From Chloroflexota bacterium (GTDB lineage Bacteria > Chloroflexota > Anaerolineae > Aggregatilineales > Phototrophicaceae): a stretch of DNA of 64,000 nt. The notes beneath the pieces were generated by a model that searched no databases, was not told the origin of the DNA, and saw only the letters and a program-made list of their open reading frames with translations. The position numbers and the translations under genes are program-made. Every line of letters starts with the position of its first letter. Within the stretch, counting starts at the first letter, position 1. Below, piece by piece: positions 25,363-32,860 of the stretch. Where the stretch lies: the NCBI GenBank assembly GCA_016223085.1, contig JACRPS010000029.1, positions 62,001 to 126,000 of the forward strand, in the 5' to 3' direction.

Positions 25363-25801
25363 GACGGCCACGCAGCATCTCGCCAGCGCGGGCGGTGACG
25401 GTGCGTTCGCCGGGGAAGGCCAGCAGCCGCTGCGCCTCGCCGATTTCCACCCAGCGCGCTTCCAGCACCTCGTGGTCATGTCGGCTCACCTCACCGGACA
25501 CGTACCGCAGCAGGAAAAAATGCACAAACTTGTGGTAGCGCACGGCCTTACCACGCCCGTAAAACCAGTATTCGATGGTGTCAATCGGCGCGACCACCTC
25601 GGTTTCGATACCGGCTTCCTCGCGCACTTCGCGGCGGGCCGTTGTCTCCGGCGCTTCGCCCGCCTCGACGATGCCCTTTGGCAGTTGCCAGCGCGGCTCA
25701 TACGCGCTCACCCGTATCAGCGCGATTTCAAGCGCCGCGCCGTTGCGACGATAGGCCACGCCCCCGGCGGAAATCTGCTGCTCGGTCGGAATCGAACTCA
25801 T
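25355..25801 (-). CDS. Nudix hydrolase
   Basis: The 148-residue product has a complete Nudix box from G43 to I65 (G x5 E then RREVREEAGI). The fold starts ISAGGVAYRR and continues with a PKG motif, resembling diadenosine polyphosphate or dNTP hydrolases of the MutT group. The glutamates of REVREE bind the catalytic metal. It starts 17 bases after the frameshifted DUF1801 gene and overlaps the next gene by 8 bases, so the three are one operon. The substrate is not predictable. Confidence 0.9.
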   Translation of the reverse strand: MSSIPTEQQISAGGVAYRRNGAALEIALIRVSAYEPRWQLPKGIVEAGEAPETTARREVREEAGIETEVVAPIDTIEYWFYGRGKAVRYHKFVHFFLLRYVSGEVSRHDHEVLEARWVEIGEAQRLLAFPGERTVTARAGEMLRGRHE

Positions 25802-25817
25802 GGTGTCACGTCCAGAG

Positions 25818-26164
25818 TCATCGGCTGCCCGCTTCCAGTAGTTCGCGCACCGCCAGGTTATCAACGTCTTCGGCTGTCCTCAATTTTACGTGACGCGCCT
25901 TCTTGCCCGTGCCTTCAAGCAGCCCCGCCGGGTCAGGTAACGAAACGCCGCGTGCGAAACCGAGATTAACGTGATTCTGGTACGGCATGATCGTACAAAT
26001 TAACCTGAATACGTTTGACTCGTGCCATAGCCGATGAGTCTGGCCGGTTCATCCACCATTGCGAGCGCGTCCGGCATCACATCCAGCACCAGCGCCCGCG
26101 CCTTCAGCGCCAGTTCGCGGATAGCAGGGGAATAGCTGGAGAGGAATGCTTCGACCGTTGCCAT
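25818..26164 (-). pseudogene. DUF1801-type protein gene with frameshift
   Basis: AAGGAAG precedes an ATG that opens MATVEAFLSSYSPAIREL and runs through LIGYGTSQTYSG to an early stop. One frame away, the reading resumes as IMPYQNHVNLGFARGVSLPD and ends KLRTAEDVDNLAVRELLEAGSR just before the Nudix gene. Together they make a full-length DUF1801 (YdhG-like) protein, with the FVxIMPYxxHVNLGF motif split at the shift. A net one-base loss near 26035 explains it. It could be real decay or a sequencing error. Confidence 0.75.
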
Positions 26165-26180
26165 AAATCTTCCTTGATGG

Positions 26181-26795
26181 TTACACCGTCGTATCCGGCG
26201 ACCCCTCGAACAGCCGGCTCACCTCGAACGTTATCCCCGGCGCGCAGGCGAATGTTACCACGTCGTTATCGTTGAAGCGGCTCGGCTCGCCGTACCGCCC
26301 CGGCGGTTGCAGCGTGTACAGCCGAAGCTGCCGCGCTGATGGGTCAATCACGGCGTATTCTGGCACGCCCGCCTGGGCATAGGCCCGCAGCTTCACGTCC
26401 TCATCGTAATCGGCGTTGCCCGGCGACAGCACCTCAACGATCAAATCCGGCACGCCGTAAATGCGCCGGTCGTGAAGAATGCCAGCACGCTCCACTTTTA
26501 CGCTAACAAAGTCGGGTTGTACAGGCTCACACCCAGGCATAAACACACCGATAGGGGCGAAATAACTGTAAAGTAAACCTTGCTGCTTGGCTGGAATGCC
26601 AAACAACTCAACGAACTGCCAGATAGACCATTGGTGGAATAAACTCGGCACGGGAGACACGTACAACACCCCCTCGATGATTTCGTAGCGGTTGCCGTCA
26701 TCCGGCAGCCGTTCCCAATCGGCAGCCGTCCACCGCCCCTGCGGGGGGCCTTTCACGCCGCCCGCGTCCGTCCGCACCGGAATTGCTAACGCCAT
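26181..26795 (-). CDS. Uma2-family (DUF820) endonuclease-like protein
   Basis: The 204-residue product has the Uma2 layout: WTAADWERLPDDGNRYEIIEGVLYVSP at the N-terminus, then the PD-(D/E)XK-like core VQPDFVSV and VPDLIVEVLSPGN with Asp and Glu metal ligands, then DVKLRAYAQAGVPEYAVID. The family is abundant in Chloroflexi and cyanobacteria; its biological role is unclear. AGGAGG lies 8 bases before the ATG. It is followed by the operon with DUF1801 and Nudix but has its own short spacer. Confidence 0.9.
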   Translation of the reverse strand: MALAIPVRTDAGGVKGPPQGRWTAADWERLPDDGNRYEIIEGVLYVSPVPSLFHQWSIWQFVELFGIPAKQQGLLYSYFAPIGVFMPGCEPVQPDFVSVKVERAGILHDRRIYGVPDLIVEVLSPGNADYDEDVKLRAYAQAGVPEYAVIDPSARQLRLYTLQPPGRYGEPSRFNDNDVVTFACAPGITFEVSRLFEGSPDTTV

Positions 26796-26870
26796 AACAC
26801 CATCCTCCTGCTGGTTCTATTATAGCCGATGCTTCAGTCCTCTCCGACTGGCGGGAATAGGGATTTCCGG

Positions 26871-26898
26871 GTAGGGACACGGCATGCCGTGTCCCTAC
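26871..26898. repeat. solitary GTAGGG palindrome
   Basis: A perfect 28-bp palindrome with arm GTAGGGACACGGCA stands between two minus-strand genes. It is the same unit that lies in frame inside the glycosyltransferase gene at 28351. Confidence 0.9.
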
Positions 26899-26936
26899 AA
26901 CCCTGCAACCTAAGGTTGTTGTACTAGGGGCAGCCG

Positions 26937-27362
26937 CTACAGCCGGTCGCGCGTCTGGATGAACAGGGCACGTTTTTCGCCGGGCAAAGTGTAATCAAAA
27001 CCGCAGGCGATAAAAAAGTCGTCGGCGGACGTGATCGCCATGACTTCCAGCACGCGCAGGTCGTGGGCGCGTTCCAGGCAGGACTGCACTAATCGTTTGC
27101 CGATGCCCAATCCCTGCGCTGCCGGGGATACTGCCAGGCTGCGGATTTCCGCCAGTTTGGGGGAATACACTTCCAGCGCGGCGCAGCCAACAATCTGCCC
27201 GTCCATCTCTGCCACGAAGAAACTCGGCAGCAGTTCGTTCAGTTCATCTATCGTGCGCGGCAGCAGTTTGCCATCCTCGACAAACGGTTTGATAAACTCC
27301 GCCAGCGCCAGAGCATCAATGTCCAGCGCAGGACGTATCATCACGTCGGTTTTCGTCGCCAT
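26937..27362 (-). CDS. GNAT acetyltransferase, short N-acetylglutamate synthase-like
   Basis: The 141-residue product is a single GNAT domain. LLPRTIDELNELLPSFFVAE, IVGCAALEVYSPKLAEIRSL, the acetyl-CoA loop QGLGIGKRLV and ADDFFIACGF follow the pattern of the acetyltransferase domain of ArgA-type N-acetylglutamate synthases. Stand-alone short forms are known. That would place it in the first step of arginine synthesis, but no arg genes are nearby, so the role is inference. It overlaps the upstream glycosyltransferase gene by 22 bases. Confidence 0.83.
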   Translation of the reverse strand: MATKTDVMIRPALDIDALALAEFIKPFVEDGKLLPRTIDELNELLPSFFVAEMDGQIVGCAALEVYSPKLAEIRSLAVSPAAQGLGIGKRLVQSCLERAHDLRVLEVMAITSADDFFIACGFDYTLPGEKRALFIQTRDRL

Positions 27363-28978
27363 ACGAAGAAGTTGCCTATCTGTGTGTCGCGTTCGTAATT
27401 GAACATCAGCCAGTTATTGAGTTCGGTGAATTCCTGGAGCAGCGTGTTGGAGTCCTCGTGCCGCCCGGTCACCCAGGGCATGTAGTCCACCTGAAGCACC
27501 AGCACGTAAGGCGGCAGCGCCGCCCACAGCGTATCCACCGTTTCCTGCCGCCACGCCGCCGGATACCAGTCCGCCACCAGCGGAAACTGGAAGATGAAGC
27601 GCGTGGCCGGGTTCAGGCCGCTTAAGTAGTATACCTCAGGCCGGAAGCCCCAGATGAACAGCGAATCGCCCGGCGTGGTTCGCTGGCGCAGGTAGTCCGC
27701 CACCCGCAGCGATTCGTCCGCGACAAACTCCCCGGCCTGAAAGCGGCGGTAGTAGGCCAGCCGATCTTCCTGCCCGGTCAGGTACGGCCAGAACTTCGGC
27801 CAGATGCCGGCCACCAGCACCGCCAGCAGACCGAGCGTGGCGGCAGCGCTGGCGATGGATGGTACGGTTTGGGGTGATAGGCGCGTCAGGCGCGTCAGAC
27901 CGTGCGCGAGTGTGTGCAGCAGCCGGTCTATACTGCTGCCAGCCAGCAGCGCCAGCGGCGGCAGCATCGGCAGCCAGTGGTAATCGTAGCCCTTCGCCTG
28001 CACCAGCATGATCGCCAGCCCGGCCAGCAGCCACAACCAGACGATCAGCCAGCCCTTTTTATCCTCACTGCCCAACCTGCTCCTTGCCTGAAGCGCCGAA
28101 GGCAAAAACACCCCGACGGCGACCAGTACGAATAACAGCCCCCACTGCTGCCAGCGGAAGCCAAGCGCCGTTTGCAGCAGCGGCAGCAGTTCGGCGGGGT
28201 CGAACGTCAGCGCGGTATAACCTGCCGTGACGCGGGCGCTTTCCAGCAGGCCATCCCACGCGCCCATCGCCGCCAGATAAACCGCGCCGCCGCCGATGAC
28301 CAGCGCGCCGCCGAGGAGGAAGGCCAACAACACACGCCATTCTATCGCATGTAGGGACGCGGCATGCCGTGTCCCTACGAATTCAGATACCTGCTGCCGC
28401 CGCAGAATCATATACCCCGCAGCCACAACCAGACCAAACAGGGCGAACGGGTATTTAAACAAGACGACCACGCCACACAGAACACCAGCGAGAAAGGCCC
28501 ACCGTAGGGATACGATAGATCGTGTCCCTACCGCCTTCACCATACACACCAGCGCCAGCGTCATTGGCAGCAGCACGATGCCATCATTCTGCGTTAGCGT
28601 CCAGAATGTTTCGGTGAAATAAAATACTGCAAACACCAGCGCCACCCACAGCCCGACGCGCCGGTTGGCGAAGCGCCGCCCCAGCCAGAACAGCGCCGCG
28701 CCGATGACCGGCACGATCAGCAGGTCAAGCGCCCGCAGCGCCTCGCTCGAACGGCCAAAGAGTGCCATCGCCGCCGCGTAAACGTAAAACACGGCGGGCG
28801 GCTTCGGATTCCACAAATCACGGTAAGGCACGTGCCCTTCCAGCAGGCCGCGCCCGATGGTGGCAAATTCGCCCTGGTCGCGCCCCAGCGGATACGTCAG
28901 CACCGGCAGCGCCAGCAGCGTGACAACGGCGAGCAGCGCACACAACCACAAATAATCCTGCCGATTCAATCGCTTCAA
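27341..28978 (-). CDS. GT39/ArnT-like membrane glycosyltransferase with two in-frame palindromes
   Basis: The start is a TTG with AAAGG upstream. The 545-residue product has about 11-12 TM helices. The N-terminal outer loop YPLGRDQGEFATIGRGLLEG carries the acidic motif typical of PMT/ArnT enzymes, which transfer sugars from polyprenyl-phosphate carriers at the outer face of the membrane. The C-terminal domain ends TQIGNFFVWRRKPT. Two 28-bp palindromes lie inside the gene, at 28351-28378 and 28504-28531. Both are read in the same frame, as VGTRHAASL and VGTRSIVSL, and leave the frame open. Both fall near cytoplasmic ends of helices. It overlaps the GNAT gene. Confidence 0.88.
   Translation of the reverse strand: MKRLNRQDYLWLCALLAVVTLLALPVLTYPLGRDQGEFATIGRGLLEGHVPYRDLWNPKPPAVFYVYAAAMALFGRSSEALRALDLLIVPVIGAALFWLGRRFANRRVGLWVALVFAVFYFTETFWTLTQNDGIVLLPMTLALVCMVKAVGTRSIVSLRWAFLAGVLCGVVVLFKYPFALFGLVVAAGYMILRRQQVSEFVGTRHAASLHAIEWRVLLAFLLGGALVIGGGAVYLAAMGAWDGLLESARVTAGYTALTFDPAELLPLLQTALGFRWQQWGLLFVLVAVGVFLPSALQARSRLGSEDKKGWLIVWLWLLAGLAIMLVQAKGYDYHWLPMLPPLALLAGSSIDRLLHTLAHGLTRLTRLSPQTVPSIASAAATLGLLAVLVAGIWPKFWPYLTGQEDRLAYYRRFQAGEFVADESLRVADYLRQRTTPGDSLFIWGFRPEVYYLSGLNPATRFIFQFPLVADWYPAAWRQETVDTLWAALPPYVLVLQVDYMPWVTGRHEDSNTLLQEFTELNNWLMFNYERDTQIGNFFVWRRKPT
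28351..28378. repeat. GTAGGG palindrome inside a coding gene
   Basis: This 28-bp palindrome (arm GTAGGGACRCGGCA) is translated in the glycosyltransferase as VGTRHAASL. It differs by one base from the intergenic copy at 26871. Confidence 0.9.
28504..28531. repeat. second GTAGGG palindrome inside the same gene
   Basis: This 28-bp palindrome (arms GTAGGGATACGA and TCGTGTCCCTAC) is read as VGTRSIVSL in the same frame as the first. It belongs to the GATATATC-core variant seen at 39703 and 63701. Confidence 0.88.
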
Positions 28979-29081
28979 TCAATAACCTTTGAACCGCCAT
29001 GACGCCAGGAACGCCAAGAGAAAGTGGTCAGTGGTCAGTTTTCTGTCAACGGGCGACTGGCAACTGGGAACTTCTCTTGTG

Positions 29082-29396
29082 CTAACCGCCGCTTACAATC
29101 CGCACGATCATAAACGCGATCACCAGCGACAGCGCGATCAGGATCATCATGACGAGACGCAGGTTATCGCCCGGTGTGTTCTGCGTGGACTTCTCAACCG
29201 TGACGTTGCCGAGCAAATCCACGTAAAAATCCAGCACCACCCGTCCGCGCGCCAGCCGCGCCATATAATCGTGGCCGGTAATACGCACCCAGCCGGTTTG
29301 CTCGTCGTCCCAGTCGTCGCCTAACCGTTCGCGGATGGCGGCTTCCAGGATTTCCCGAGCCCGTTCCGGCGGAATCGGTTCAATGTCGCCGGTCAT
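29082..29396 (-). CDS. small C-tail-anchored membrane protein
   Basis: I use the ATG of MTGDIEPIPPERAREILEA, just after GGAGGG; a GTG eight codons upstream is possible. The 104-residue product has a soluble helical-beta domain (WVRITGHDYMARLARG, VVLDFYVDLLGNVTVEK) and ends in one TM helix (about 80-102) with only a few residues outside. It is thus tail-anchored with the domain in the cytoplasm. I recognise no family. It lies upstream of the glycosyltransferase on the same strand, 103 bases away. Confidence 0.65.
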   Translation of the reverse strand: MTGDIEPIPPERAREILEAAIRERLGDDWDDEQTGWVRITGHDYMARLARGRVVLDFYVDLLGNVTVEKSTQNTPGDNLRLVMMILIALSLVIAFMIVRIVSGG

Positions 29397-29661
29397 GTAC
29401 CCTCCGTCTACCACTTCCACCCTATTCTAACTTGACTTCACGACAGGCAGCAGCCTGAAATATTCCTCGATCAGACGTTTACTTTCCGCTGGATGGTAGA
29501 TTGACCTGAGCTTTCGTACAGGGGTGTCCCCTTCCAATGAATGGATGAACGCCTCGTGCCAAAGCCTTAGCCAGAATCCGCCGCTCAGTGGACGACGCCG
29601 CGCGCCGTTCAGGTGTATTGTTCAGACATCCATACGGAATTGCGGCCTAAGGAGGCATCTC

Positions 29662-29844
29662 ATGAAGCGCTTGTTCGGTATCCTGGCCATTTTGCTGGCG
29701 GCGGTCCTGCTCCAGGCTGGCGTGGAGAAGAAAGGCTCGTTTGATATCACCTTCACTGCGCCCGACCTGGAGAAGAAGGGGTCGTTTGACATCACGGAAT
29801 CCAGCGGCAAAACCTTCGAGCAACTGCTGGTGACGTTGAGTTAA
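29662..29844 (+). CDS. 60-residue secreted peptide with a duplicated EKKGSFDIT unit
   Basis: AAGGAGG lies 7 bases before the ATG. The product has a signal-like N-terminus (MKRLFGILAILLAAVLLQAG) and a 40-residue remainder. That remainder contains EKKGSFDIT twice, at 22-30 and 37-45, separated by six residues, and ends TFEQLLVTLS. The duplicated codons differ at several third positions, so the protein repeat is kept by selection or is moderately old. I recognise no family. A GC hairpin follows. It could be a structural or signalling peptide; this is open. Confidence 0.7.
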   Translation: MKRLFGILAILLAAVLLQAGVEKKGSFDITFTAPDLEKKGSFDITESSGKTFEQLLVTLS

Positions 29845-29874
29845 GCGTCCTGGCCAGCCGATCATGTAGGGTAC

Positions 29875-29899
29875 AAGCCCCGGTCGTGCGCCGGGGCTT
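29875..29899. terminator. GC hairpin after the small peptide gene
   Basis: Stem AAGCCCCGG and CCGGGGCTT with a seven-base loop lies between the peptide gene and the convergent oxidase gene. It lacks a T run, so termination is uncertain. Confidence 0.45.
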
Positions 29900-29963
29900 A
29901 ACGTTAGGTTGAGGGTACGCTTGCACAACAGCAGAGTGTAGATTGTACCGAACGAACGGTTAT

Positions 29964-31487
29964 TCAGTTGACCCGCAAAAACTGCGCTTCGGACGGTATG
30001 CCGCGACTCAGAATAAACAACATGTAATAACCCGGCGGCACGAGATTGGGGTTCGGCGGTGCTTTGACGGTAAGCTGGCCGTTGGCACGCGACATGATCT
30101 CCAGGTCAACACAGCGTTGATCGGTGCTGAAACAGTGGGTGGTTGACATGGGGCGCATCAGGCTGACCGTATCAATCTCCTCTGAGTGCGCGGTTTCCAC
30201 CTGAAATTCCTCCCCCCGCGACACGACTGGCGGGACGCGGACGATTTCCGGACGCGGGCCGTTGAAGAAATACGACGGCTCGTAAAGCTCCAGCCGCAGT
30301 TCGTTCTGCCCGCGAACCGGGTTGCTGCCGGCCATCAGCACCCGGCCATCCGGCAGCAGCAGGGCGCTGGAATGATACAGACGATCTACCTGCAACGATG
30401 GGCCGAATGTCCATTCATCGGTCGTTTCGTCGTAAATCTCGGTCTGGCGGATCGCCTGCGGGTCCTGCGGAATGTCCTCTCCCGGCGCTTCGACGCCCAG
30501 CCCGGCTACATGATGCCGGGGGTCGCCGCCCTTGCCACCCATCACAAACACCCGCTTGTCCGGCAGGATGACCGGATACGAATAATAACGGGCGTGGTGC
30601 ATGGAACAAACGGGCTTCCAGACGCGACCGTCCGGGTCGGACAGGTCAATCATTTCGACATCGGCGACGGCGACTTTGCCCATCGGCGTACCACCGCCGA
30701 TCAGCAGCACCCGTGCCCGGTAATCCGGCGGGCGCAGCGGCAGCAGCACGGTTGAGCCTTCCTCGCGTTTCGAGGTGTTGGGCAGGCCGATCACCGACCA
30801 TGTGCCGGTGCTGACATTGAGCGTTGCCGTCGGGAAACCCTGAATCACAAATGGAAAAGTGTAATGGGTATTAAACGAACCGGCGTAAAAGATGTCGCCA
30901 TCCGGCAGCAGATGCAGGCGCGGGTACAGCGGCATCCAGCGGTCGGCGCCGTGCAGCTTGCGCCAGCCCTGCCCCGGCGAATAGATTTCGACGGTGCGTA
31001 AAAATGCCCAGGGGAAACCTTTGGTCAGTCCGGCCACCGCGATGACGCGGCCATCCCCCAGCAGGATGAGCGAGGGATACCAGCGACCGCACGACATATC
31101 CTCGACTCGTGTCCAGCGTTCAGTGACGGGGTCGAACAGATACGACTGTTCCAGCCCGGAAAAAGGGGGAAACGGGATGATGCCAAAAATTTTATTGTCG
31201 TAGCCATTGGTGCCGCCGGCTACCAGCAGCCGCCCGTCCACCAGGAAAGTATGCCCGGCGCAGAAGATGTCGCCGCCCAATTCCTGTTCAACAAGCTGCA
31301 TCTCGCCGGTTTTGGGATTCCACAGTTCCGCCGGAGCCGGTTTTGACAGATTCTTGGGATCGTTGCATGAACCCCCGAATAACAGGACTTTTCCAGTATG
31401 CAGGAGTGCCACGTGAACCGGGAGATGGTGACAGCGAAAGCGGATTTCATCAACCCGCCCTATCTTTGCCGGGTCCTGATCGTGCAT
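29964..31487 (-). CDS. copper radical oxidase (galactose/glyoxal oxidase family, DUF1929)
   Basis: GGAGG lies 7 bases before the ATG of MHDQDPAKIG; nine residues of open frame upstream are not used. The 507-residue product is a seven-blade kelch propeller with a C-terminal DUF1929 domain. All residues of the copper-radical site can be matched: Cys76 in DIFCAGHT (thioether partner), Tyr137 in GRWYPS, Tyr371-His372 in DRLYHSSA, and His451 in STTHCFSTDQR. The enzymes oxidise primary alcohols or aldehydes and make hydrogen peroxide. Relatives are secreted, yet no signal peptide is seen here. The substrate is unknown. Confidence 0.9.
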   Translation of the reverse strand: MHDQDPAKIGRVDEIRFRCHHLPVHVALLHTGKVLLFGGSCNDPKNLSKPAPAELWNPKTGEMQLVEQELGGDIFCAGHTFLVDGRLLVAGGTNGYDNKIFGIIPFPPFSGLEQSYLFDPVTERWTRVEDMSCGRWYPSLILLGDGRVIAVAGLTKGFPWAFLRTVEIYSPGQGWRKLHGADRWMPLYPRLHLLPDGDIFYAGSFNTHYTFPFVIQGFPTATLNVSTGTWSVIGLPNTSKREEGSTVLLPLRPPDYRARVLLIGGGTPMGKVAVADVEMIDLSDPDGRVWKPVCSMHHARYYSYPVILPDKRVFVMGGKGGDPRHHVAGLGVEAPGEDIPQDPQAIRQTEIYDETTDEWTFGPSLQVDRLYHSSALLLPDGRVLMAGSNPVRGQNELRLELYEPSYFFNGPRPEIVRVPPVVSRGEEFQVETAHSEEIDTVSLMRPMSTTHCFSTDQRCVDLEIMSRANGQLTVKAPPNPNLVPPGYYMLFILSRGIPSEAQFLRVN

Positions 31488-31651
31488 GACAAACCTCCCC
31501 TTATTCCGCTTCAACTTGTTTCTTTACGATTGCATACCTGAACCCACCGGGATGCGGCGCTGGGAATAAAAGCGTGGCGTGTCCTCACTGTACACCCAAA
31601 GAAAGACAATACACAAACGTGGTCGGAGATGGATATCGGGGCAAAGCGGGG

Positions 31652-32860
31652 CTACGGGACCAGCCCGCGCCCGCGCAGCCATAGCGCGATGCGCCGGGCA
31701 GTGACGAGGTGGCCGCGCGCGTTAAAGTGGCCGTCGCCGGGATAATACAGGCGTTCGCCGATACTGTCGGCCTCGGCGCGCAGCATCCAGGTCAGGTTTA
31801 ACGTGGGGATAGTTTCGGTGGATAAAATGGCTTCCAGCCGCGCCGCCGGCGCCAGCGGGTCAGCCTGGCGCAGCGCGGGCAGCAGATTGCCGTACTGGTC
31901 GAGCAGCGCCGCCCAGTCGTCGCCGTGAACCACGCGCCGGTCGGGGATAATCACCGCCGCGAACAACCCGCCTTCGGTCTGCTCCACCACGTTACGGAAC
32001 TGCCGCAGCAGCGCCTCGGTGAGCGCCCAGGCATCCGACCAGTAGGCATCTTCCGGCAGGTACAGGCCGATTTCGACCGGATATTCCAGCGTGTACGGGC
32101 TGGCGCGCACAACAGCAGGGCGCGGCGGTGGGTTCTCCGGCGTGGGTGGAAGCTGCGCCGCCTGAAGTTCGGTCAGCCAGCGCCACACCGGCGCGTTGGG
32201 ATAGGCCGCCGGGTCATAGGTCGGGCTGTGATGCAGGCGGAGTTGCCCGTCCATCAGCATGAAGTAGGGTCGGTTGAGGCGGTAGCCGTAGCGGCGGTGT
32301 TCCAGATCAATCTGGTTGTCCTGAATGTCGTTGCCGGTGTAGATCGAAAGCAGCACCAGATCCGGCTGGAACTGCCAGCCGAGCGTCGCGTACAGCAGCA
32401 GTTCGCGGTCGGTGCCATAGGCGTCCACGCTCAGGTTAATCACTTCGATGGGCTGCGAGGATTCTGAATTGAGCAGTTCTTCCAGCAGCCAGGGGAAGCC
32501 CTGCTCCCGTTCAACCTGCAACCCCTGCGGGAACGAATCGCCTACAATGACAATGCGGAACGTGCCGGACGGCTTTTCGAGCGTAAGGTCACGGTCATTC
32601 AGGCCGAAGTTGTTGTAACGGACAACCGCCGGAAACCCTGCTTCCGGCGGTGGGGGTGGGAATTCGCCACACGGCTGACGGTAATCGCCGGTGACGCCGA
32701 TCACCTGCGCCTGCCACTCGCCCGGCGCCGGCGTGCAGCCTGCCGCCGGCGCTGCCGTTGTGTCTGGCCGCAGCAACCGCAGCGCGCCAACGCCAATCAG
32801 CAACGCCAGCGCGATGCCAGACAGCACGAGCAGGAGTTTTTGAAACCTACGGAATAACAT
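31652..32860 (-). CDS. membrane-anchored SGNH/GDSL hydrolase-like protein
   Basis: The 402-residue product has one N-terminal TM helix (about 9-30) and an outer domain with the SGNH blocks: block I IVGDSFPQG (nucleophile Ser), Gly-Asn in IYTGNDIQDN, and block V GDGHFNARGH with the Asp-x-His pair. It resembles the acyl-esterases that modify surface polysaccharides (AlgX/AlgJ-like). The start overlaps the end of the M28 peptidase gene by 14 bases, so translation is coupled. Likely action is on acyl groups of envelope glycans, which is inference. Confidence 0.85.
   Translation of the reverse strand: MLFRRFQKLLLVLSGIALALLIGVGALRLLRPDTTAAPAAGCTPAPGEWQAQVIGVTGDYRQPCGEFPPPPPEAGFPAVVRYNNFGLNDRDLTLEKPSGTFRIVIVGDSFPQGLQVEREQGFPWLLEELLNSESSQPIEVINLSVDAYGTDRELLLYATLGWQFQPDLVLLSIYTGNDIQDNQIDLEHRRYGYRLNRPYFMLMDGQLRLHHSPTYDPAAYPNAPVWRWLTELQAAQLPPTPENPPPRPAVVRASPYTLEYPVEIGLYLPEDAYWSDAWALTEALLRQFRNVVEQTEGGLFAAVIIPDRRVVHGDDWAALLDQYGNLLPALRQADPLAPAARLEAILSTETIPTLNLTWMLRAEADSIGERLYYPGDGHFNARGHLVTARRIALWLRGRGLVP

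Noticed and set aside
26181-26795. Uma2 protein as a transposon nuclease tied to the MITEs
   Set aside because: Uma2 proteins are common in this kind of genome, and nothing in position or ends links this copy to the repeats.
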